From Methanobrevibacter sp. (lineage in GTDB: Archaea; Methanobacteriota; Methanobacteria; Methanobacteriales; Methanobacteriaceae), in assembly GCF_017940815.1 (NCBI RefSeq), contig NZ_JAGAXX010000011.1, positions 1 through 34,562 on the forward strand: DNA of 34,562 nucleotides, given 5' to 3'. Below, one piece after another: positions 22,147 through 29,819 of the stretch. The notes beneath the pieces are model-generated. The model was given only the letters and a program-made list of their open reading frames with translations. It was not told the origin of the DNA and ran no database searches. A program made the position numbers and the translations under genes. How positions within the stretch are numbered: position 1 is the first letter of the stretch; the number at the start of each line of letters is the position of its first letter.

Positions 22147-22917
22147 ATGAAATTCAGAACCACTCCATATCATTCACATTTACTAAATGACACGGATAGA
22201 TTATCTGTCTTTTATGAAGCCATTAATGAATGTGATTTAGACAATAAAGAATTGGCATATGATTTGGGATGTGGAAGTGGAGTTCTTTCCTATTTTTTAA
22301 CAGATCATTTCGATGAGATAATATCTCTTGAAATAGACAAAAAGACATTCAATTGCGCAAAGGAAAATCTGGCAGATTTTGATAATGTCGAGGTAGTCAA
22401 CAGTGACGTTTTGGATTATGAATTCACAAAAAAGGCAGATTTGATAGTCTGTGAAATGCTTGACACCGCACTTATTGACGAGGAGGAAGTTCCGGTTTTG
22501 AACTATGCAAAAAGATTCCTCAAGGAAGATGGAAAAATCATACCTCAGGGAATAATCAATACGGTTGAGCTTGCACATCTTGAAAGGCATTACCTGCACT
22601 GGGATGAGGGCGTTAACTATGAAACCCTTTCAAAGACCGTAGTGTATGATGAAATCAATTTTTTGGATGACATTGAACCTGACTTCAAGATTAATCTTAA
22701 ATTGAAAGCGGAGAATGATGCGCTTTTGAATGGATTGAAAATCACCACATACACAAAACTCAGCGATGAAATAATTGCCGGACCTATGCCTATGTTAAAC
22801 CCGCCATTATTAATCCCATTGGAAGAGAGACACATAAAGCAAAATGACTTTATAAATGTAGAACTAAAATATATTATGGGAAATGGGATTGAAAGTATTC
22901 AAACAAAATATTTATAG
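22147..22917 (+). CDS. SAM-dependent methyltransferase (PRMT/PrmA-like)
   Basis: A 256-residue class I methyltransferase. Motif I is AYDLGCGSGVLSYFL; motif II is ISLEIDKKTFNCAKENL; SDVLDYEF and DLIVCEMLDTALIDEE follow. The 'CEMLDT' acidic element resembles the E-x-x-x-x motif of protein-arginine and PrmA-type methyltransferases more than the NPPY of base methylases, so a protein or small-molecule acceptor is likelier than nucleic acid. The C-terminal half is a beta-rich domain. There is no ribosome binding site ahead of ATG 22147, and the AGGTG of the next gene overlaps its stop, placing it in one unit with the hydrogenase protease. Confidence 0.82.
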   Translation: MKFRTTPYHSHLLNDTDRLSVFYEAINECDLDNKELAYDLGCGSGVLSYFLTDHFDEIISLEIDKKTFNCAKENLADFDNVEVVNSDVLDYEFTKKADLIVCEMLDTALIDEEEVPVLNYAKRFLKEDGKIIPQGIINTVELAHLERHYLHWDEGVNYETLSKTVVYDEINFLDDIEPDFKINLKLKAENDALLNGLKITTYTKLSDEIIAGPMPMLNPPLLIPLEERHIKQNDFINVELKYIMGNGIESIQTKYL

Positions 22918-22926
22918 GTGAAAAAT

Positions 22927-23409
22927 ATGTCCTTTGAATCTCAATTGAGCAATTTTTTAAAAGATTGTGAGAAATTAATTGTATTAGGTGTAGGTAATGA
23001 GCTTAAAAGTGATGATGGTGTAGGGCCATTCATTATTAATAAGTTAAAAGCAGAAAATATCGAAAATAAAAACTTATTATTCATTGATGCTCAGACAGTG
23101 CCTGAAAACTTCACAGGTAAGATAAGAAAAGAAAAACCTACTCATCTGATAATTGTTGATGCATGTCTAATGGATTCCGATCCAGGGGATATGCAGATTG
23201 TAAACAAGTATGAATTTGCTGACATTGGAATTTCAACCCATTCAATGTCTTTGTCTTTCTTTGTCAGATATCTGGAAAAAGACACAGACTTTAGAATAAT
23301 TTTTGTTGGAATCGAACCAAAAACAATGGATTTTGGAAATGCACCGACACCTAAGGTCCAAGAGGCCGCTGATAAATTTATAGAAACTTTAAAGGGAATA
23401 ATATTATGA
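22927..23409 (+). CDS. HycI-type hydrogenase maturation protease
   Basis: A 160-residue member of the HybD/HycI endopeptidase family: VLGVGNELKSDDGVGPFI at the N-terminus with the metal-binding Glu/Asp, FIDAQTVPENF, LIIVDACLMD and STHSMSLSFF. It removes the C-terminal tail of a [NiFe]-hydrogenase large subunit after nickel insertion. AGGTG at 22916-22920 serves as the ribosome binding site, so ATG 22927 is chosen over the GTG inside it. The target hydrogenase is not in the window. Its stop overlaps the ATP-grasp start by ATGA, which ties hydrogenase maturation to the downstream cell-wall cluster in one transcript. Confidence 0.88.
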   Translation: MSFESQLSNFLKDCEKLIVLGVGNELKSDDGVGPFIINKLKAENIENKNLLFIDAQTVPENFTGKIRKEKPTHLIIVDACLMDSDPGDMQIVNKYEFADIGISTHSMSLSFFVRYLEKDTDFRIIFVGIEPKTMDFGNAPTPKVQEAADKFIETLKGIIL

Positions 23410-24500
23410 AATTATTATTTATAGGTTCAAGATTATATGATGACATTGATTGGTATGTTAGAAGCAAAGGCATAGAAAGCGTTCTGACAGAATCCAATGA
23501 GAACGCTATCAATTTGGATTTGCCTGATCAGGTATTTATCGTTCCTCGAGGAATGGATGGTCCAAAACAGGTTGCATTGATGCAAAAGGTTGATGCGATT
23601 GTGCCCCTGATAGGTATTGATCCGCCATTGATAGATGTTGCCCGTATGAAGGAGGAAGTTGAAGAGGAATACGGAATACCTGTTATCGCTGCAGGGGTTC
23701 GTGCTGTTGAGTTAACTTCCAATAAAATCAAAACCAAGGCGTTTTATGATGAGATTGGTGTTGTCACTCCAAACTATCAAATACTGAACAGCCCTGAGGA
23801 ATTAACCTTGGATTTCCCTGTTGTTTTAAAGCAAGGCGAGGGACAAGGTGGAAAGGACATTAAGGTGGCTAAGTCAATTGAAGATGTTGAAGAGTACTTC
23901 ACCGAGTTTGACCAAGCGTTATGTGAAGAGTTCGTTGAAGGATCTGAAATCTCAATTGAAGTGTTAGGATTCAATGGCGAATATGTTGCATTGCCTCCAA
24001 TCTATAAGGGTGAGACAACAATTGAAGGAACTCATCCGTTGAACAAGGTCAAGACAGGTCCTTGTATGGTCAGTGGACTGGACAATAACCTGGTGCAGCA
24101 CACTGCTTATAAGGTGGCTAAAAATCTTGCATCCGATGGAATTTTTGAAATGGACTTCATGTATTCTGCCAAAAAAGACCAATTGTATGCAATTGAGGTC
24201 AATACCCGTCCGAACGGAACAAGATACTTGACAACTGCAACATGCGGAGTTAATTCATTATGTGAACTGGTTGACATGGCTATTGGCGAGTTCAGTTTAT
24301 CCAATATTTCAGATAAATTAAAATATTTTTACTCAACTGAAATACCTATTGGAAATTATGAGGGTCCTGCTCCAAACGAGCCTGTAAAATCATTTGAGGA
24401 TAATGATTTTGTTGTTCATGGTCCTGCAGGTTACCAAAGGGTCACAGCAAGAGCTGAATCAAAAGAAGAGCTTGAAAAATTAGTTGATAAATTAACTTAA
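23406..24500 (+). CDS. ATP-grasp (carB-like) ligase of the pseudomurein cluster
   Basis: A 364-residue ATP-grasp protein. An N-terminal pre-ATP-grasp domain is followed by the ATP-binding region (FPVVLKQGEGQGGKDIKV, CEEFVEGSEISIEV) and the metal-binding AIEVNTRPNGTR. It resembles single carbamoyl-phosphate-synthase-type units but lacks a second ATP-grasp domain and an ammonia-channel partner. ATP-grasp genes of this kind sit beside Mur ligase and MraY-like genes in pseudomurein-walled archaea. A role in forming an amide bond in the wall peptide or its nucleotide-linked precursor is therefore likely, by context. The ATG overlaps the protease stop. Confidence 0.82.
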   Translation: MKLLFIGSRLYDDIDWYVRSKGIESVLTESNENAINLDLPDQVFIVPRGMDGPKQVALMQKVDAIVPLIGIDPPLIDVARMKEEVEEEYGIPVIAAGVRAVELTSNKIKTKAFYDEIGVVTPNYQILNSPEELTLDFPVVLKQGEGQGGKDIKVAKSIEDVEEYFTEFDQALCEEFVEGSEISIEVLGFNGEYVALPPIYKGETTIEGTHPLNKVKTGPCMVSGLDNNLVQHTAYKVAKNLASDGIFEMDFMYSAKKDQLYAIEVNTRPNGTRYLTTATCGVNSLCELVDMAIGEFSLSNISDKLKYFYSTEIPIGNYEGPAPNEPVKSFEDNDFVVHGPAGYQRVTARAESKEELEKLVDKLT

Positions 24501-24577
24501 ATCTGTGTTATAAGTTATCATTATATACTATTATCAATAGATATTTTATTAGTTTAAAAGATTTATTGTGTGGTAGA

Positions 24578-25648
24578 ATGTATAATACAGATATGTTAAT
24601 TCTTTTTTTAATAACATTATGTGCATCCATATTCTTTACATGGTATGTTAAAAGGATATTGTTGCAGGCAAGGATTGCAGACAATCCTATAGTTAGTGAA
24701 CATAGACATAAAAGCGGTACTCCTACAATGGGAGGTATTGCATTTTTATTTACAATTTCTTTGATTATAGCATTATACTATCAAAACACTCCAATATTGA
24801 TAGTTTCATTCATAATGCTTGCTGGAGGAATCGTGGGTTTAGTCGACGATTTAATCGGTCTTAAAGTTAAAGAAGTTCAAAAAATTGTTGTAAACACTTC
24901 CAATGAGGTAATAACTCTTGGAAGATTGGATGTTGAACCTGGTGAAGAAGTTCGTGTAGCCACTCCAAAGGCAAAGGCTGAAGTTGATGACTTGCTTAAG
25001 GCAGGTAAAGTTGAAGTAATCGGAGAAGTTCCAATCAAGACCGAACCTGAAGAACTTGAAAAAATCATCTGTCAAATAGTATTGGGATTATTCTTGGGAT
25101 TAACCGGTGTAGTTACAACATTGGGCGGATTCACATTAGGAATATTGGCTATTCCTATTGTTATCATTGCAATTTTAGGTTGTATCAATTCAGTCAATCT
25201 TATAGATGGTATGGACGGTCTTGCGGCAGGTATCGTTGGAATTGCATCAATTGCATGTTGTGTTTACGGATACTTATTTGGTCCAGCTACAATTATGCCC
25301 CCATTCCTAATCCTATCAGGTTTATGTTTAGGATTCCTGGTGTTCAACAAGTACCCTGCATCCATTTTCATGGGTGACACAGGTTCATTTGTATTGGGTA
25401 CAGGTTATGCAGCTGCAGTTTTAGTATGTGATATTCCATACTTTGGTGTGCTTGCATTGGGAGTTCCAATTTTATCAGTTGTTGTAAGCTTATTGCATAG
25501 GGCAAATATCATTAAATTACCGGTAGAACCACTACATCACACATTAAATCATTACGGAATGTCAGAAATAAAAATCGTATTAACATATTGGGGGACTACT
25601 TTATTGTTATGTGTAGTTGGAATACTTGCTAAAATGTATGTATTCTAA
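24578..25648 (+). CDS. MraY-like glycosyltransferase family 4 with a soluble insert
   Basis: A 356-residue polyprenyl-phosphate phospho-sugar transferase. The family motifs are present: KSGTPTMGG (45-53), VDD (89-91), NSVNLIDGMDGLA (204-216) with the catalytic Asp set, FMGDTGSF (264-271) and PLHH (318-321). It should attach the sugar-phosphate precursor to a lipid carrier on the inner membrane face, the MraY-equivalent step of pseudomurein. Unlike bacterial MraY, residues about 100-163, between the VDD loop and the next helix, form a strand-rich soluble stretch (VITLGRLDVEPGEEVRV, KVEVIGEVPIKTEPEEL). ATG 24578 is preferred to the TTG four codons upstream. Confidence 0.88.
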   Translation: MYNTDMLILFLITLCASIFFTWYVKRILLQARIADNPIVSEHRHKSGTPTMGGIAFLFTISLIIALYYQNTPILIVSFIMLAGGIVGLVDDLIGLKVKEVQKIVVNTSNEVITLGRLDVEPGEEVRVATPKAKAEVDDLLKAGKVEVIGEVPIKTEPEELEKIICQIVLGLFLGLTGVVTTLGGFTLGILAIPIVIIAILGCINSVNLIDGMDGLAAGIVGIASIACCVYGYLFGPATIMPPFLILSGLCLGFLVFNKYPASIFMGDTGSFVLGTGYAAAVLVCDIPYFGVLALGVPILSVVVSLLHRANIIKLPVEPLHHTLNHYGMSEIKIVLTYWGTTLLLCVVGILAKMYVF

Positions 25649-25675
25649 TTTACTTTTTCTTTTTTTGGTGATACT

Positions 25676-27559
25676 ATGAATATAAAAGATTTGGCTAATG
25701 CTATCAATGGAAAACTTGTGGGTAATGATGATTTCTTTTCTATTGATGGATTTACAGGAAAAATTACATTTTTAAATGATGCTCACACAGGAGATATTGT
25801 TATAAGGGAGTCTATAGATCCTGCAGGTGTTGAAATTGCATTTGATAAGAATATTGCATGCCTTATCACACCGGATGCTAAAGAGGGCACTGTTGAGACT
25901 GCTGAACGTTTAAACTTTCCACTAATTATCATAGAGGATATCGAAACCGCAAAGGAATTCGTATCCAAACTTTCAGAGAAACAAAATTCAAAAGAGAAAA
26001 CTGGTTTGGTTCATAAGGTTGGAGACAAACTCATTCCTGGGGATGTTTCAATTGGTGGAATTGCAGACAAGATTACATTTTTAAATAGGGATGATGCCGA
26101 CGCTGAAAACACATATGTGGAAGAACTTGAAGACATTAATGATTTGGCAAAGGCTGTCGAAGGTAAACTTGTGGGAAATGATGAATTCTTCTCAATTGAT
26201 GGGTTTACAGGTAAGTTCACATTTTTAAATGACGCTCATACTGGTGATATCGTTATAAGGCATTGGATTAATGCAACCGGTGTTGAAATTGCATTTGATA
26301 AGAATATTGCATGCCTTATCACACAAACCCCTAAGGATGGAGCTATTGAACTTGCAGAAAGGCTCAACTTCCCGTTAATCATTACAGATAAGATTGAACT
26401 TGCAAACGCATATGCGCTTTCACACACTATCAAGAAATATTCTCCGGATTCAACTAATGTCGTAATTACCGGAACAAACGGAAAGTCAACAACTTCACAT
26501 TTAATTTATCATATATTGAATAATGCAGGTTATCATGTTTTGACAAATACAGACAGCGAATCAGAATTCAATACATTAATAGACCCGATGGTTTCCAAAT
26601 TGATCTCAGATGAAGTCGTTGCAAATGGAAAACTCGACTATTTGGTCATTGAGGTGTCTGAGGTTCAAGGCTGGTTGGACAAGCTGATGAAAAATCATGC
26701 CGCATTGATGAGTGAAGCTATCAAGCCAGAAGTTGGAGTCATAACAAATATAGCAATGGACCATATCGGACTTGTCAATTCAATTGAAGATGTGTTTGAT
26801 GAAATTAAAGCTGTTCCTAAAGCTATTGGTGGTGGAGTGACAGTTTTAAATCATGATGATGAGTTGGTCTTAAAGTTGGATGCTGAAAATCCATTCTACA
26901 CTTCAATGTCTCCATTAGCTGAGGAAAATTCCGTGTATTTCGATGGAGAGAATATAATATATGAAGGGAATTCAATTTTAACTGTTGATGAATTGCCATT
27001 CAAGGGCAGTCACTTCATACAGAATATTTTGTCTGCAGTGGGCGCTTGTATCTCATTAGGAATCGACATCAATGACATTGTTGATGGGGTCAAATCATAT
27101 AAGGCATTGAACAGACGTTTTGCTAAATTAAGTGATGATCCATTGATATATGATGACTTTGCCCATAATCCGGATGGAATCAAGGCAACCATCAGCGAAA
27201 CCTTAAAGTTACTCCCTCAAAACCAAAAATTGCACCTTGCATGTGCGATTAGGGGTTCAAGAGGAGTGGAAATTAATCAGTTAAATGTTGATGCTTTGGT
27301 AGAGTCAATGACAGATGACATAGTGTTGTATCTGTCTTCAAGCAATGATGTTGTGAATGATTTGAACTTTGTTGAAGATGATGAAAGGGAAGTATTTTTC
27401 AAAACCTTGGATGAAAACAATGTTGAGTATGTTCATTTTGATAATTTAAAGGACTGTTTAACTGAGGTTTGCAATAACGCTGAAGCTGATGATGTTATCT
27501 TATTGATTGGAGCTCAAGGGATGGACCCTGCTGAGTCACTTTTAAAAGAGATAAAATAA
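25676..27559 (+). CDS. Mur ligase family protein (pseudomurein peptide ligase) with duplicated N-terminal domain
   Basis: A 627-residue ligase. The central ATPase domain has GTNGKSTTSH (265-274), the middle motif EVSEVQGWLD and NIAMDH; the C-terminal domain has ALNRRFAKL (477-485) and DDFAHNPDG (493-501), matching the Mur 'AHNP' motif. It should ligate an amino acid to the nucleotide-linked peptide of pseudomurein. The N-terminal, substrate-binding domain occurs twice: residues 3-97 and 154-248 are closely similar (FSIDGFTGK, TFLNDAHTGDIVIR, GVEIAFDKNIACLIT in both), with a degenerate partial copy at about 116-145. One such domain is normal for the family, so the protein is about 150 residues longer than expected. 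GGTGAT precedes ATG 25676. Confidence 0.88.
   Translation: MNIKDLANAINGKLVGNDDFFSIDGFTGKITFLNDAHTGDIVIRESIDPAGVEIAFDKNIACLITPDAKEGTVETAERLNFPLIIIEDIETAKEFVSKLSEKQNSKEKTGLVHKVGDKLIPGDVSIGGIADKITFLNRDDADAENTYVEELEDINDLAKAVEGKLVGNDEFFSIDGFTGKFTFLNDAHTGDIVIRHWINATGVEIAFDKNIACLITQTPKDGAIELAERLNFPLIITDKIELANAYALSHTIKKYSPDSTNVVITGTNGKSTTSHLIYHILNNAGYHVLTNTDSESEFNTLIDPMVSKLISDEVVANGKLDYLVIEVSEVQGWLDKLMKNHAALMSEAIKPEVGVITNIAMDHIGLVNSIEDVFDEIKAVPKAIGGGVTVLNHDDELVLKLDAENPFYTSMSPLAEENSVYFDGENIIYEGNSILTVDELPFKGSHFIQNILSAVGACISLGIDINDIVDGVKSYKALNRRFAKLSDDPLIYDDFAHNPDGIKATISETLKLLPQNQKLHLACAIRGSRGVEINQLNVDALVESMTDDIVLYLSSSNDVVNDLNFVEDDEREVFFKTLDENNVEYVHFDNLKDCLTEVCNNAEADDVILLIGAQGMDPAESLLKEIK
25682..25966 (+). 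repeat. Internal repeat copy A in the Mur ligase gene
   Basis: Codes for residues 3-97, the first N-terminal domain. Offset to copy B is exactly 453 bases (151 codons). Bases 25826-25871 are identical to 26279-26324. Confidence 0.85.
26021..26110 (+). repeat. Degenerate partial repeat between copies A and B
   Basis: Codes for residues 116-145. GDKLIPGDVSIGGIADKITFLN lines up with the NGKLVGNDDFFSIDGFTGKITFLN stretch of copy A after a one-residue gap, keeping KL, S-I-x-G and KITFLN. It looks like the remnant of a further domain copy. Confidence 0.55.
26135..26419 (+). repeat. Internal repeat copy B in the Mur ligase gene
   Basis: Codes for residues 154-248, directly ahead of the ATPase domain, so it is the copy in the normal family position. 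Confidence 0.85.
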
Positions 27560-27641
27560 ATTTAAATATTATTGTAATTTAATATAATAAATGTATAAAT
27601 TTATTCTTTCGAATAAATATTGATACTAAGAGGAAATAAAC

Positions 27642-28088
27642 ATGTTTATAAAGACTAGGAGAGACACACTAATAATTTTATTATTGGCATTTATTTTAAT
27701 TGTCTGTGGTCGTTTAATCACATATGTTGCATTTGCATCCTCTGATGATATTAATGACGGTATTCCAATATCTGGGGTAATCATTAAAGGTAATGATGTT
27801 GTTCCGGTGGATACCATCAGATATAATGTAATGCAAGCAGGTTTTAGGGATGGTAGTGTAATATATGGGGATATTCTAAAAACCTCCAAAAGAGAGGTTT
27901 CGTTGCAGGACGCGATACAGACGGCGCAGGAATTTGCAACACGGTCAACTGTGCCAGGTACATCTGTTCAACCAATCACAGCTGCAGATGTTCAAGTAGA
28001 TAAAAATACGGGTGTTGTTACAGTTACTGTTATAGAGGACTTTTCATCTGTTGAAATAAAGAATAAAACAAGCGAGGCGAGTGGATGA
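27642..28088 (+). CDS. Membrane-anchored extracytoplasmic protein, POTRA-like, in the cell-wall cluster
   Basis: A 148-residue protein. One membrane helix at about 9-31 (TLIILLLAFILIVCG and on) follows a short basic N-terminus, so the rest should be outside. Residues 42-66 (ISGVIIKGNDVVPVDTIRYN ... GFRDG) have the strand - 'GN' - helix - G layout of a POTRA domain, and the closing GVVTVTVIED resembles the last POTRA strand. Bacterial FtsQ/DivIB has the same shape (one helix, outer POTRA) and sits beside mur genes. The likeness is my inference. GAGGA precedes ATG 27642; the stop overlaps the next start by ATGA. Confidence 0.6.
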   Translation: MFIKTRRDTLIILLLAFILIVCGRLITYVAFASSDDINDGIPISGVIIKGNDVVPVDTIRYNVMQAGFRDGSVIYGDILKTSKREVSLQDAIQTAQEFATRSTVPGTSVQPITAADVQVDKNTGVVTVTVIEDFSSVEIKNKTSEASG

Positions 28089-29350
28089 AGTTGAATAAAT
28101 TCCATGTTTCAATTGTTTTTTTAATCATATTCTTAATGACTATGAGTAGTGTTGCGGCTACCTGTAACATTATAGTTATTACCGATCCTAGTGGTAATGA
28201 CCCTAATGGTGCTGCTGCAGGGAGTATGTCTTTTGCAGAAAACATGTTCCAATCCACATTTTTAATGTCTAAGAACAATCATTTTGCGGTACTCTCCGGG
28301 GGTACAGGTAGTTCAGACACTAGGTTGGATTCCATTGTTGATGCAGTTGCAAATCTTGAAAACAATGCATCTGCTGCTTCTGCGGCATCCATAGCATCCC
28401 AATATAAGGGTGCTCGTCTTGTAGTCGGTGGTCCAAATATTGGTGCAGCTATTGGAGGATCATTTAACGCTTACGTTATCACTGTAGATGATGCAAGTAA
28501 TGATATTAAAGTTACTCCTTACAGTAGTGGGGTTGCTACTTTACAGCCTGGTCAAAAAGGAGCTATTATTCACTTGAGGAACACTGCAGGAAACCCATTA
28601 TATGGTACAGCTGACAATGTTAGAAAAGAAACCGCAATGAATATTGGAAAAATGATTAGGGATGGATATTCCGCTACAACTATTCTTTCAGAAGCGATGG
28701 GTGAAGTTGCTCACGATTCTGGTGAAAAATACGGTGGGGGTGGAGTGAACCTTATTTCAGGAATTTCCACTGACGACATGTTCATACCTAAAGACATGAA
28801 CCAAACAGGTTATCCGATGGACGAGGAGTATTCGAAGGTCTGTGATGAATGTGGTTGGGCTACAGGTTATCCTGCCGCTGAAGCTTATGACAGATGTCCG
28901 GTTTGCGGTTCAGAGTTAAGGATTGTATACGCTTATGAGGCATTAGGATCTGCCTTGACAGTCAGTTCAAATGCAGTTAGTGTATCCGTTTACGGTACAG
29001 ACAAACCTGGAGTTGCATCAACAACTCAAGAAATTGTTGAAGCATCTGTTGCAAAATATGGTTATGATGCATCAGCTATTGCAGGTTCAATTAACCGTGC
29101 TATTAACAATGGTCTATTGATGGGTGTTGACCACGTTGAACCTAAGGACCTTAACGTAAAACAAGGTTCCAAAGCTGTTGGTGTTTATTATAATGCACTT
29201 CCAGGTGACAGATCTGCTCCTGCATGGGATTTACCTATTGACGGAAACATCCTGAACATTTTAGGTAGTATCCAAACGGCTGTAGGTATAATTTTAATCC
29301 TATTGGTTGTATTCAGAAGTAGGTTATTGAAATCTTTCCAAAATAGGTGA
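28085..29350 (+). CDS. Secreted, membrane-anchored zinc-ribbon protein of the cell-wall cluster
   Basis: A 421-residue protein with an N-terminal signal helix (about 8-25, ending SSVAATC), a long extracytoplasmic region and a C-terminal membrane helix (about 394-411) followed by a basic tail. Residues 253-274 carry C253-x2-C256 and C271-x2-C274 (CDECGWATG, CPVCGSEL), a zinc ribbon, unusual outside the cell. A stretch at about 95-106 is Ala/Ser-rich, and GARLVVGGPNIGAAIGG suggests a Rossmann-like or repeat fold. I do not recognise the family. Co-translated with the POTRA-like protein and last in the pseudomurein unit, it may act in wall assembly. A hairpin overlaps its stop. Confidence 0.7.
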   Translation: MKLNKFHVSIVFLIIFLMTMSSVAATCNIIVITDPSGNDPNGAAAGSMSFAENMFQSTFLMSKNNHFAVLSGGTGSSDTRLDSIVDAVANLENNASAASAASIASQYKGARLVVGGPNIGAAIGGSFNAYVITVDDASNDIKVTPYSSGVATLQPGQKGAIIHLRNTAGNPLYGTADNVRKETAMNIGKMIRDGYSATTILSEAMGEVAHDSGEKYGGGGVNLISGISTDDMFIPKDMNQTGYPMDEEYSKVCDECGWATGYPAAEAYDRCPVCGSELRIVYAYEALGSALTVSSNAVSVSVYGTDKPGVASTTQEIVEASVAKYGYDASAIAGSINRAINNGLLMGVDHVEPKDLNVKQGSKAVGVYYNALPGDRSAPAWDLPIDGNILNILGSIQTAVGIILILLVVFRSRLLKSFQNR

Positions 29351-29372
29351 TTCACCTATTCTTTATTTTTTT
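29342..29372 (+). terminator. Terminator of the pseudomurein unit
   Basis: AATAGGTG (29342-29349), loop ATT, CACCTATT (29353-29360), then CTTTATTTTTTT. The stop codon of the zinc-ribbon gene lies in the 5' arm and loop. Confidence 0.75.
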
Positions 29373-29381
29373 GTGATAATT

Positions 29382-29813
29382 ATGGCATTAATTTTAATTA
29401 GAGGGGAAAACAATTCAAAATTGCTCAATGCAATTGCAGATATGGAACGTCATGGCAGTTTGAACTTGACATCCAAACCTAAGGTTGTCGACGCTTCCTT
29501 TGCGGATAAGTTGGTTGAAGGAATTTTGAACTCAAAACTCAGAACAAAATCTAATGTTGCCACTGCTTTTTTTGTTAAAGAGGATACCACATTAAGCATT
29601 ATGCAAGTTAAAAAAATCCATCCTCCTGCTCATGTAGTTGTCGTCAGTGATGAATACGGTGCATATTCAAAATTAGAATATGTGTTAAACAAGGCAGAGG
29701 ACTTCAAGGGATATCAATCTAACAAGGCTATTAATGATGGTATGATTGATTATAAAATTGATAAAAAAGAGAGGCATATAAAAAATGATAAATTAAATAG
29801 CTATATGAAATAG
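29382..29813 (+). CDS. DUF356 family methanogen protein
   Basis: A 143-residue protein. GTGAT at 29373-29377 is the ribosome binding site, so ATG 29382 is used rather than the GTG within it. ALILIRGENNSKLLNAIADMER at the start, KPKVVDASFADKLVEGIL and VKKIHPPAHVVVVSDEYG match what I recall of DUF356, a family restricted to methanogens and of unknown function. The last 35 residues are lysine-rich and probably disordered. It stands alone between the wall cluster and the convergent aMBF1 gene; the two stop codons touch. Confidence 0.75.
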   Translation: MALILIRGENNSKLLNAIADMERHGSLNLTSKPKVVDASFADKLVEGILNSKLRTKSNVATAFFVKEDTTLSIMQVKKIHPPAHVVVVSDEYGAYSKLEYVLNKAEDFKGYQSNKAINDGMIDYKIDKKERHIKNDKLNSYMK

Positions 29814-29819
29814 CTATTT
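29795..29819. terminator. Shared hairpin between DUF356 and aMBF1 genes
   Basis: AAATAGCTAT (29795-29804), loop ATGAA, ATAGCTATTT (29810-29819): a 10-bp perfect stem that contains the end of one gene and the stop codons of both. T-rich sequence follows on either strand, so it can end both transcripts. Confidence 0.65.
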
